Below, piece after piece: positions 1-9,670 of a stretch of DNA of 64,000 nucleotides. Every line of letters begins with the position of its first letter. Position 1 is the stretch's first letter. A program made the position numbers and the translations under genes. The stretch is from positions 620,001-684,000 of the forward strand of contig JAAVTG010000023.1 in the NCBI GenBank assembly GCA_011947345.1, in the 5' to 3' direction. The notes under the pieces were generated by a model. The model did no database searches, was not told where the DNA came from, and saw nothing but the letters and a program-made list of their open reading frames with translations. Source of the stretch: Phytophthora quininea (Eukaryota > Oomycota > Peronosporomycetes > Peronosporales > Peronosporaceae).

Positions 1-1
1 G

Positions 2-972
2 GCGTTTGCGTACATCCTGTTCACTATAGCATTCGCTAGATGCACGTCGAAGCAGCAGTTTGGCTTGTTGTTTTTCCTCCCGCTGATGAAGCTCGTTTTC
101 AAGCATTTTGTTGCTCGGCTTGACGGTGATGACATAGAAACCGTTCCAGCGGTGGTGGTTTTCACCGTCGATGCGCTCAATGGATTTTACACGTCCGTGT
201 GCATCCAAACGACAAGGTCGTGGTGGTCGTCGCTGCTCATGATCGCCTTCAACATGGCGCACACGACCATTTCGTTCCGGGAGGTCGAGAAAATACTAAA
301 GTGATCGAGGTGCTCAATTGTCGAAACTATGACAACCAAGCAATCGTTCAAGTCTTGAAGAAACATCGCCACCGACAGCGTCCGTCAATGAGTCTGCTAC
401 GTCAGTTCGATTCCGAAAGTGTTCACTCTGTCCGTCAATATTCACAAGAACCATCGCCAACCGTTGCGGACTACCAACTCGAACTTGACCATCGCTCGCG
501 GAAGATGCTGTTTCATCTCGAGTATCTCGTACTTGTCAAGTACACCGAGAGCATTATCCCCACACTGTACGCCATCTACCAATTCGTTCTCTTCCACCTG
601 CCCACTGCGAAGTATTACCCCACACGCGATCCCTCACTTTTGACCAGCTCCTCGTGGATGTTGGAAGTATCATAGCGTACGTCTTAGCGCAAGTTCTGTT
701 CTTGGTGTGGTTTCACGTGACACTGAAGCGCAGATTCGGCTTCTCGCTGCTGTGTCAACTAGCGTTCGTACTGGAGAACGAAATCGAGTTGATTCAGAGT
801 CGTCTCACGGTGTGGATCGCTCCAATGCTGGAATTCACGCTAGCGCACTTCGGTAGGATGCAATTCCGGAAGAAAGTGTTATTGATCATACTCACCACGG
901 TCGTATTTACCTCGTTCAGGTGTCGATTTCAGCCTCCGCTTCGTGTGGCTGCATCCAACTGCGACAGAGTGA
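2..972 (+). CDS. Multi-pass membrane protein of an oomycete family (5'-truncated, two apparent frameshifts)
   Basis: The reading begins before the window edge. It shows hydrophobic stretches typical of a polytopic membrane protein, for example around 14-110, 520-600 and 660-740. I do not know its function; the layout resembles a multigene family of transmembrane proteins recurrent in Phytophthora genomes (recollection, not a search). The frame breaks near 295 (an AAAA run) and near 640 (a TTTT run). Adding one base to each run gives one continuous reading. A clean GT-AG intron (853-919) then joins HFG to VDFSLRF, and the protein ends at a TGA at 970-972. The preserved intron and conserved reading suggest a real gene damaged by sequence errors, although a young pseudogene is possible. 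USB1 starts 56 bases downstream on the same strand. Confidence 0.45.
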
Positions 973-1028
973 CCTCCATGCGGATATGCGGCAGTTCTGT
1001 TCCTCGATTGGCCATAACTGGACGAGCA

Positions 1029-2005
1029 ATGGAGTCCATTGCTGCTGCTTACGCCTCGTCCTCGGATGATTCCTCATCGGAGGAAGAAGTGGAGTCCACA
1101 GCTCAAGACCAGGCGACGGTCGACGGCGAAGGTCAAGTAGGCGACAAGCGGAAACGCCTTAACGAGCCGCAGTGGACGAGAGCGTTCCCGCACGTGGTCG
1201 GCAACTGGCCAAGCCACGTCCGTATCGACATCCCAGTTAATCAAGAGCTGCGCGACGTGATCAAAGATACCATCAAGCGTGCACAGGAAATTGTTGGCGA
1301 CGCGGCGACCTTGGTGCCGTTCAAAGAGTTTGAAGACGAAGCTGAAGAAGGACTGCACCTGAGTCTCTCTCGACCATTCGTCCTCACCTATGACCAGATT
1401 GCCACTTTCGTGGACACGCTACGTGCAGCACTCGTACGCTGTCGACGGTAAGTCAAAGCGCTATCTACCGGTCTCCAAGGCCCTAACGTTGTGCTTGATG
1501 CAGCTTCCGCGTGACACTGGGATGCGTGATGGTTCTGGTAAACGACGCCAAGACGAGGTCGTTCCTGGCACTTCGAGTGGACAAAGGCGATCAACACGTT
1601 AATCAGCTGCTGCAGAGTGTGGATCGATGTCTCGAGCGCTTCAACCAGCCCGTCTACTACAAGGTACGGTTGCAATCAACCAAGCATAAGGGTGGATGAT
1701 ATTAACATATCCTGTCATTGTGTTTGTTGCCGATAACCCGGAACTGTGCTCGCACTTCTCTCCTGTGGGGCGGCTTTGTTTTTCCCTAGGACCCAATCCC
1801 GCATGTCAGCATCGCGTCTTCAATTGGCGAAGAACTGGCGCAACTGACGTCGGGCAACTTTGAAAGCCTCACTCCCCAACAGGAAAAGCTGCAGCAGACG
1901 GCCACACCGAAGTGTTTGACAGCAAGCGTGACAGCAGTTCACGTGGTCATCGGCAACAAACACTACGATCTCCCACTCTCCCCGTTCTTCATCGCCTCCA
2001 GCTAA
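1029..2005 (+). CDS. USB1: U6 snRNA phosphodiesterase USB1 (Mpn1 family)
   Basis: USB1 is a 3'-5' exonuclease of the 2H phosphoesterase superfamily that trims the oligo(U) tail of U6 snRNA and leaves a cyclic phosphate. The protein is about 264 residues in three exons: 1029-1447, 1504-1663 and 1790-2005, all with GT-AG introns that preserve the frame. Both catalytic HxS motifs are visible: HLSLSRP in exon 1 (near 1360) and HVSI at the start of exon 3 (near 1803). The N-terminus is acidic and serine-rich (SSSDDSSSEEE), as in other USB1 proteins. I chose the ATG at 1029 because it follows the stop of the upstream gene and gives the usual family length. The gene converges with the NYN gene, whose stop lies 39 bases further on. 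Confidence 0.85.
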
Positions 2006-2044
2006 CTCAACAATCACCACCCAACCTCCCACCCCACGTCGATC

Positions 2045-3971
2045 TCACTCGCTTTCAGTGTCGGACGCAAGATTGATCGCTTGGTCTCGAGAACCAAGCA
2101 GGCTCATGGGAGTTTCTGGACCGAATGTTGGCATCGGTGCCGGGGCCGTTGGCAATGCCACCGGGAAAGGATGGTCCACTTCTTCCTCCGAGCTTACGTC
2201 CGACAACGTGAAAATGCGCGTATCACTTGTCGTTTGACCGTTCCCACGTCCTCCTCGCTTTGCTTGTCCTCGCTCATTGTTGTCTGAACATGGTTACAGC
2301 CGGCTAGTGTTAATTTCCACATACTAACCCAAACACGCCACGAGCCCTTACCATTTCTTCTTCGCTTCTTGCCATTTTTCCCACCAGGACCTCGTTTTCC
2401 GTCATTTTGGGACCGCGTGCCAGCAGCAGCAACTGCAGCGTTAGTTGCTGCTCTGATATTAGTTGGAACGGTAACCGGAGCGGCAATCTCTCCTGTCCTC
2501 GCTTGTTGTGCGCGCAGCTGCCGCGGTCTGTCCTTAGATCGAGATCGAGACCGTGAGCGACTGCGTCGTCCATTCCGCCCTCTTCCTCCTCGCCCTTTCC
2601 CATTAACGCGTCCGACACGACCACGAAATGCCCCACGCGACGAGCTGTTCGCCGTATCCGATTTAACTGGCGCAATTACCACTTGACGATCTCCAATCTC
2701 CTCGTTATCACCCGCAGGTAACACCGGAGAATCCCCGACGAAGTGGGCCGACTGTTGTAAGCCCCGTCTCGTCGAACTTGGTCTCGAAGGTTTGTGTCGA
2801 CCGGAACACTCTTGACTTGTGACCACAAATCGTCCATCCAAATGACACGCGATGCTAGCTGCTGCAGATCTCCTGATACGGTGTTGTGGTACCCTGACAA
2901 TACATGTTCACAGAGCGCGCATGGCTCACTACATGGCGAAATGTGCAGCAAACAGCACAGCAACACGTACCGATTACCCAAATATCCTTACGAAGAACGT
3001 TTCGAGCTTGATTCAGAGAGCTGTAGAAGTCCCCATCACCTGGTCCAGCCCCTAGCATGTTAGTTTCTTTCCTGAGCCCGAAGAAGTTTCGATACCATAC
3101 CAGCAAATAGTACGAAGCGGTCGCAAATCTGGCACAATACAAACATTTTAGAAGAAACACTTGACAACAGAACAATCCTGACTTCTTACATTTTCGTAGG
3201 CCAGCGACAAAATCTTGGTCGCGATGCTATTACATTAAACGACTGTCAGTTAACACGCTATCCACGACACACAATTTTCGTACCCGTTGTCAACCCCTTT
3301 TGCACGTTTTGCGTGAAATGATGACCACATTTTCTGCAGTGGCAGCTATACTTCTTCATCGAAAAGAGACTCACTTGGAACTGCGCACATCAAACATTCA
3401 TGACATGCTCACCTTCTAGCTATTTACAATTTGAACTGTACCTGTGGCCCGATCGGAGCTGCACATTTGAGCATGTTGTATTCCTTCGTGAGCACCTTGT
3501 TGACCTGTTCCATAGGGTTTTGGTCGAAGAACCAGCAATCTTATAATCGTACAGACAAGGTTAACACATGAAACTCGATGACCATGGACCTACTCAAGTC
3601 GGAAGCCAGTACGGAAGCACGCAGCCAATTTGGAAAGTGCACATGGGACGCCATTGTTGCCTACCTCCGAATGTCGTCGACGCTTGCTCTTCCAGCACCG
3701 AACGCAGCTTGATGTAGTCGATCTTGCCCCCTACTCACCCAAAAATTGCTGTCAGCAAAGACTACAGTCTGCATTATTGTACGCAACAGAATCCACCAGT
3801 TTCCGCGCTCCAATCAGCGCATACGAGCCGTCTGCCAGCATAAAACCGCATTAGTTCAGACTAACCACACAGAGCTGCTACTGCAGCCGTCCTACCGATG
3901 ATCAGCGCCGTCTTGACCGGCGCAGACGCACCCGTCGAGCCCAAGGCCGGTGCTGGCCCTGTTGCAGCCAT
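2045..3971 (-). CDS. NYN (LabA/PIN-like) domain protein with zinc-ribbon insert and RGG/RS-rich C-terminus
   Basis: Reconstructed by hand on the minus strand as about eleven exons. Exon 1 (3971-3896) starts at ATG and leads into ALIIGDGSYALIGAR, an NYN-like first strand with an acidic residue. Later exons give GKIDYIKLRSVLEE, WFFDQNP, a CxCxxC cluster (KKYSCHCRKCGHHF), KGIATKILSLAYEN, then LFAGDGDFYSSLNQAR and WVIGYHNTVSGDLQQLASR. This order of conserved Asp motifs is typical of NYN/DUF88 nucleases of the PIN fold. The C-terminal exons (2776-2352 and 2283-2045) carry SRGAFRGRVG, RGGRGRNGRRSRSRSRSRSK and an acidic tail ending SDTESE, which suggests RNA binding. All proposed introns keep frame; one is only 35 nt (3765-3731). 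It is divergent from UAP56 across 262 bp. Function is inferred from the fold only; substrate unknown. Confidence 0.6.
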
Positions 3972-4233
3972 CTTTCGAGTGTCGCTTTCGACGTGATTGG
4001 CTCGCAACTTTAAATTTCGACCAATGAATCTTCACGCAAATTCGAGGCAAATGTCGCCCCTCCTCGGATCCGACAGAACATGTTTCAGACCAGCCGGGTC
4101 ATCCCTCCTATTTTCCACATTTTTGGATTTTTTCCCGCGCACAAAAGCTCACAATCGAAATCTCGCCGCCGCCAACAGTACGCCGCGCACCCTGCCCCCG
4201 AGTCTTTTAGTGCCTTTTAGCAGCAAGCCAACC
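3972..4233. promoter_or_regulatory. Divergent promoter with two CCAAT boxes (NYN gene / UAP56)
   Basis: The 262 bases between two start codons in opposite directions contain an inverted CCAAT box (ATTGG, 3996-4000) and a direct one (CCAAT, 4021-4025), 20 bases apart. Closely spaced CCAAT boxes in opposite orientations are typical of bidirectional NF-Y-dependent promoters in other eukaryotes. Their activity here is inferred. Confidence 0.4.
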
Positions 4234-6025
4234 ATGCCGGGAGAAGAGAACAAGGAGTTCGACGACGAGCTGGTCGACTACGAGGAGGAGGAGGAGACGA
4301 CGACGGACGCCAAGGCCGCCGAGGGCAAAGACGCCAAGAAGTAAGATCTCATGATACTGGAGACCCCGAGGTCCCAGGGGAGGGGAGGAGCTTCCCCGTC
4401 GCGACGATGTGACAACGCCGCACAGCGCTCGCTCGGGATCTCGCCGCCACTTTGCCAGAGTGTTAACTTCTTTCGTGACCTGGGGATCTGCTGCAGGGGC
4501 CACTACGTGGGCATCCACTCGTCGGGTTTCCGAGACTTCATCCTCAAGCCTGAATGCCTGCGCGCCGTCGTGGACTGCGGCTTCGAGCACCCTTCGGAAG
4601 GTGAGACCTTGGTCGAAATGGTAAAGGGAGGGGAGTCAATTGATTGACATTATTTGTTATTTTTTTTATTGTACAGTCCAGCACGAGTGCATCCCCCAGG
4701 CTGTGCTGGGTATGGACATCATTTGCCAGGCCAAGTCGGGTATGGGCAAGACGGCCGTCTTCGTGCTGGCCACGCTGCACCAGGTCAATGAGCTGCTATT
4801 ATTGTTTATATGGTTTGTATTATTTCTAATGGTATTTTGTTGTGTGTGAATCTTAGATTGAGCCTGTTGACGGCCAGATCAGCGTTGTCGTGATGTGCCA
4901 CACGCGCGAGCTCGCCTTCCAGATTGCCCACGAGTATGAGCGATTCAGCAAGTACCTGGTGGATGTCAAGACGGGAGTGTTCTACGGAGGTGCGCTTGCA
5001 GCGACAGCTACGTGGAAAATAATGGGAATAATTGACGTTTTTGTTTGGTCTATAGGTGTGCCTATCTCGCAGAACCGTGAGGCTCTGAAGAACAACCCGC
5101 CGCACATTCTTGTGGGTACGCCCGGCCGTATCCTTGGTCTGCTTCGCGAGAAGACTTTGCAGCTGGACAAGGTGAAACACTTCGTTATGGACGAGTGTGA
5201 CAAGATGCTCGAGGCGATCGGTGCGTTCCTCAACGACAGCTTCGTATTAAATCAATCGAAGAGACTAACAAGTGGGATGAACAGACATGCGTCGCGACAT
5301 CCAGGAGATCTTTAAGGCTACGCCGCACGACAAACAGGTGATGATGTTCTCGGCTACTCTGAGCAAGGAGATCCGCCCGGTGTGCCGCAAGTTCTGCCAG
5401 GACGTACGTAGAGTGTTTTACGAGGACGCCATCAACCCAGAAAAGCGCTAATGCCCGTTTCCACTCTTGTGCTGTGCAGCCGATGGAGATCTACGTTGAC
5501 GATGAGACCAAGCTGACACTTCACGGTCTGCAGCAGTACTACATCAAGCTGGAGGAGTCGGAGAAGAACCGCAAGCTGAACGACCTGCTGGACGCGCTGG
5601 AGTTCAACCAGGTGGTGATCTTCGTGTCCAAGAAGAACCGTGGACGCGAGTTGAACCGCCTGCTGAACGAATGCAACTTCCCTTCGATCTGCATCACGGC
5701 CGACCTGTCTCAAGAGGAGCGTATTAAGCGGTACAAAAGCTTCAAGGACTTCCAGAAGCGTATCCTGGTGACCACGGACCTGTTCGGTCGCGGTATGGAC
5801 ATTGAGCGTGTCAACATCGTCGTCAACTACGACTTCCCGAATGACAGCGACCAGTACCTTCACCGTGTGGGCCGTGCTGGTCGTTTCGGCACGAAGGGTC
5901 TGTCGATCAGCTTCATCTCGTCCGAGGAGGACACGGAGATGCTGGCGAAGGTGCAGTCTCGCTTCGAGGTCAACATCCCCGAGCTTCCAGACCAGATCGA
6001 CATCTCCACGTACATGAGCACTTAG
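4234..6025 (+). CDS. SUB2: DEAD-box RNA helicase UAP56/SUB2/DDX39, mRNA export
   Basis: This is the nuclear ATP-dependent RNA helicase of the TREX complex, acting in spliceosome assembly and mRNA export. Seven coding exons separated by six short introns give about 430 residues, the usual family length. Visible motifs in order: the acidic N-terminus ([11 protein letters not shown]), the [15 protein letters not shown]-motif region, [11 protein letters not shown] (motif I), TPGRI, MDECDKM (motif II in the DECD form diagnostic of this subfamily), FSATL (motif III), and [12 protein letters not shown] (motif VI). The first intron (4341-4496) joins the acidic leader to GHYVG in frame. No frameshifts are seen, unlike many neighbours. 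It converges on MFAP1. The ATG at 4234 follows the CCAAT-bearing divergent promoter. Confidence 0.95.
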
Positions 6026-6281
6026 GCGAACAGATTTTGCTCAAGATGAGAACGAGGGAGGAACGAAAAGGTGTGATATGGTGGCAAGGAGCGCTGAATC
6101 TACCCAATCCAACCGATCTCGAGCTTTTCAACAGATACGAGCTCCATTATCGGAAGAAGCAGCGTTGCTGCTCCGGCGTGGCTGAATGAATATACCCAAA
6201 GCAAGACTGCGGACGACGCTTTACGACTCGGCTCGCGCTGTTTCTGCGGGCGTCGTCCCAAGCCTTCGGCATCAAGTGTTA

Positions 6282-7999
6282 CTACTCTTTTCTCCGTCGC
6301 TTCGTTGAACCGTCGATAGTCTTCATGCCGCTGAGGTGGCTCTTGTACTTTTCGCGGATGCCATCATTGCGAGCCCAGAGCGAGTCGCGGCTTGACGTGT
6401 CTTGGTCCGCAAGGTGCGTGTACTTGGTGCTACAATATTATAATTGTCAACATACAGCTAAAAAGTTAGAATGTTCATCGAGAGATGCAAACATGACATC
6501 AAAAGCTACTTACCGGCCTGCGCGCCCGAAGTTTTTGACCTGCATAACCGCTGGAAGCACTCCTTGTCGAATTTGTCTTCCAACGTGGCTTCAGTGGCGT
6601 CACGCTTGCGGACATCGTCTTTCGTACGAATGCTGTCGTCGTCCACGTAAAAGGCACCTTTGTGGTAGTACTTCTGCATGAACTTGAGTTTCTTCTTCTC
6701 CTTTGGTTCGTTCTTCTTGAGCTTGCTGTAAATACACACAAGATTAGCAACATTTGCGTATCGATAAAACCCATTGCAACACGTACGCATCCTCTTTGGC
6801 GCGCTCTTCTTCAGTCATGTTGCGTCGCCGTTCGGTTTCCTCTTCCTCCTTCCTGCGCTGTTCTCTTCGATCGCGATCACTGCATAGCGTACGTTTACGA
6901 CAGTCAGATCACAATTTCTACTCTGCATCCAAGGCTAACTTACCGTTTGATGCGCCGCATCTCGCGAAGTTCCCAGTCTTTATATTCTTGTTCAGGATCC
7001 AAGCCATCCGTGTCGTCAGGCATTTCGACGTCAGTGGAATCGCCCTTGTCGACACCTTCTTGCTCCCGTCGGATTTCCTCAGCAACTTCGCGACGAGCCT
7101 CCTGTCTCCGCGCGTCTGCCTTTTCTTCTTCACGCTTCTGGCGTTGCTCTTCCTCTGCTGCCAACTCTTCTTGTCTCTTCACAGTACCGCGCGCTTTCTT
7201 CGGAACAAACACCGGCTTCATGAGTTCTTCACCCGCCTCCGACTCGTCGGTATCCGTCTCGTACTCCGAGCTGCTACTGCTGCTGCTATTGCCGCTAGAC
7301 TCTGCGCCACTAACCTCGGTTTTAGGCGGCGGAGGAGCCGCGCCACCTTTTCTGACAACTTGGGGTTCCATTCGTTGGCGTTCAACCTTCTTTTCTGGAA
7401 CAAGGGGCTTTGTTTCCTCTGAACCCTGCGCTTCTCGTGCTTTGGCCTTGTTCCGCAGCATGCGCCGACGACGGTCAATGTCCTCGTCATCCTCCTCCGA
7501 GGACGAATCCTGCAGCGCGTTAGCGACATCGTCGCCTCCACTTGATGCCTTCTCATCATCAGACGACGATAGAGTACGCTCTCTCCGACTACGCGCTTTG
7601 CTGCTGGAGCTAATGACTTGGGCTTCCACGCGCTTTCTTCCTGTCGAAATCACTGGAGCAGCTTTATGCTGTGCTTTGGCTTTGGGAGCGACCGCACTTG
7701 GCTGTTGGCTGTCACGAAGCCACGGTCGTCCTCATACCCATGAGCAAATTTTGGCACTTGCCCTGCACGATATCGCGCCACCTTCTTGGTTGGATCCAGT
7801 TTGGGCTTCAGTGGCTTGAACACCTCTGTCTCCTCTCTGCAAGAACACGAATATTGATTAACCTACAAACACCAGAACCAAGGAAAACGCACTGCAGCAC
7901 ATACACGTACTTGGTGTTCGTATGACGCAGAGACACTGGGTCCCCGGGCGTGTCGTCCGGCAGTAGCAGCCCCAGGTCCTTCTTGGTGAAGAGCGACAT
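6282..7999 (-). CDS. MFAP1: Spliceosomal protein MFAP1 (microfibrillar-associated protein 1 homologue)
   Basis: MFAP1 is a component of the spliceosomal B complex. The protein starts at ATG 7999 (MSLFTKKDLGLLLPDD) and continues after a short intron with the VARYRAG region. It then has long charged, serine/glutamate-rich low-complexity segments and a helical Arg/Glu region. The conserved C-terminal core comprises FMQKYYHKGAFYVDDD, LPAVMQVKNFGRAGR and TKYTHLADQDT. These match the family in order and spacing. The introns near 6900, 6760 and 6430 are short and in frame. A single-base frame break at about 7711-7720 separates the N-terminal exon from the main body and is probably a missing base. 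The gene ends at TAG 6284-6282, about 260 bases from the UAP56 stop (convergent). Confidence 0.88.
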
Positions 8000-8108
8000 G
8001 GGCAAGTTCAGGCAAATAGGTCGAGTCCGTAAATATATTCACCAGCCAATCAAATCGCTTGAAATATCATAAATCGCTAGAAAAACTTCATACTTCCCGC
8101 AGACGACA
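8000..8108. promoter_or_regulatory. Short divergent promoter with CCAAT box (MFAP1 / GT60)
   Basis: Only 109 bases separate the opposed start codons of MFAP1 and the GT60 enzyme. A CCAAT box lies at 8046-8050 (CCAGCCAATCAAA). Shared regulation is inferred from the spacing. Confidence 0.3.
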
Positions 8109-9475
8109 ATGCGGTTCCAGACGCCCATGTCGGCGCTGGGGCTGCCCCAGACGCGCCTGCACAAGCGCGATGTAAGCGCCAGAGAGGCTGCACAGTTCCG
8201 TCGGCGATGTGATCGCCGTCATGGCTCTTGCGGCGCTGTGCCTGTGCGCCACGATGAGCTGGCGGCTCTTGTTGCGACTGCCGCCGACAGTCAAAACTCA
8301 GCAGCAGTCAATGACGGACACGAAAGAGACGCAGCAGCTCCCGCCTATCAGGATAAACTCACAGCCGATGGGGAGCCACGACGCATCGATGAACGCCGCG
8401 AGATGCGGGGTTCGACGACGACAAGCAGGTCGTGATGGTGCTCACCCACTTTCGAGACAGCGACGCGTGTGCAAACACCATTGTTGAAGCGCGGAAGCTG
8501 GCGTTCAAGGCATCTCGCGTCCACTTCCGGGTGTTTGAGGAGCTATATTTGACGCAAGAGCAGACGTGTGTGCAAAACTTTTGCGAATTGGAGCCAACAG
8601 CATGCAAGCAGCTCCTGCGTTCCGGACAACTACGATCACAGCGGAGAGATGCGTCTGGAGCGTTGGGCACGACTGTTGCAAAGTTTGTGGCAGAAGGGAT
8701 GGTTGAGCGCAGCAAGTTTGCAGATGACTTTTATCTCTCCGTTGATCCTGCTGTGGTGGTGTTCACGCAGAACTGGGACCTTTCGCTACTCAAGCAATGG
8801 TACCGTATCGGCAACGATATGGCGATTTTGAGCGTCGCGCCCAAGTCTACCGAACTCCAAGGGTTGACAAATGATACGATCCTGGTGCAGTGCTCAGCTC
8901 GCATCCACTCCAAGTCTCCGGACGCTGTGGTGGAGTTCAATGCACCCGAGCCAGTACAACGCCAAGGCGCCGTCCTGCTTGCACCGGTGTTGCAGATACA
9001 CTACTCTGAAGTGTTCCACTTTGGTCGAACCCACGCGCTATTTGGCGTTCGCTCAGATCCACACACTCCGTTGATCTCGGTCGGACACGAATACGCCCGA
9101 GCAACGCGGTTCTGGACGCGTGGCTATGATTTCTACGCACCGAACGAAGACGTTGTTTTTGCTCGGTACAAGTGGAAGGAGCCACCGTTTCCTCAACCTG
9201 CTGGCGGGGTGGACGATAACACGGAGGCATTGCAGCAAAAGGCGAAGGACAAGTCGAACCGCCGAATCCGGCAGCTTCTGGGGCTACCAGTGTCAGTTCA
9301 GGATGGTGTCCGTGACGAGCTTGAGAAGTATGGTGTGGGAGCTGTTCGGTCGATGGATGCTTGGCGACAGTTCTCTGGCGTCGATCCTCGTGCTGATTTC
9401 AACGAGTCCACGACGAACCAATTCAGCCTCTGCGATGCGATAGCTAGAGGCCGGATGCACTACGTTCCGTACTAA
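8109..9475 (+). CDS. GT60-type UDP-GlcNAc:polypeptide (Skp1-like) N-acetylglucosaminyltransferase
   Basis: The body from about 8410 to 9475 matches the GlcNAc domain (PF11397, CAZy GT60). It shows a start like VVMVLTHFRDSDACANTI, an acidic-hydrophobic core, a His-Phe-Gly segment, and SVGHEYARATRFWTRGYDFYAPNEDVVF near the end. Known members add alpha-GlcNAc to hydroxyproline of Skp1 (Dictyostelium, Toxoplasma) or act as mucin-type initiating enzymes. The N-terminus is uncertain. ATG 8109 opens one frame; another frame (from ATG 8221) encodes a strong hydrophobic anchor, VIAVMALAALCLCATMSW; and the catalytic domain lies in the third. Indels, for example at the GGGG near 8406, probably account for this. 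A type II Golgi anchor would fit other family members, but the Dictyostelium Skp1 enzyme is cytosolic, so location is open. Confidence 0.7.
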
Positions 9476-9555
9476 ATAGCAAACTTTGCATGAGCTTGAT
9501 TCTAACTAACTGTAGTCGAAATGGCATTTCTCAAGTTTTACCAACCCGAAGCTTA

Positions 9556-9608
9556 AAACCCTAGAGAAACCCTACTAAAATGATGTTGAATACACCAATA
9601 TAGGGTTT
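9556..9608. promoter_or_regulatory. Three telo-box motifs upstream of TRA1
   Basis: AAACCCTA occurs at 9556-9563 and again at 9567-9574, and its reverse complement TAGGGTTT at 9601-9608. All lie within 120 bases of the TRA1 start codon. In plants such telo-boxes sit in promoters of growth-related genes; TTTAGGG is also the telomere unit reported for several oomycetes. Whether these are promoter elements or a relic of interstitial telomere DNA cannot be decided from the sequence. Confidence 0.4.
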
Positions 9609-9670
9609 AGAGGGCTTTAGAGCCGCGGAAACATTTGCGTAAATCCCCGGAGCTGCACCTGGTCAGGACG

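Noticed and set aside
2194..2841. The RGG/RS-rich reading as a stand-alone gene
   Set aside because: It lacks a proper ATG, and a 65-nt intron joins it in frame to the upstream NYN exons.
6662..7819. Long plus-strand reading of 385 codons opposite MFAP1
   Set aside because: Ser/Leu/Arg-rich antisense shadow of the Glu/Ser-rich MFAP1 coding sequence, whose motifs are unmistakable on the minus strand.
9541..9640. A chromosome-end telomere
   Set aside because: Only three separated AAACCCTA motifs, no tandem array, and genes continue on both sides.
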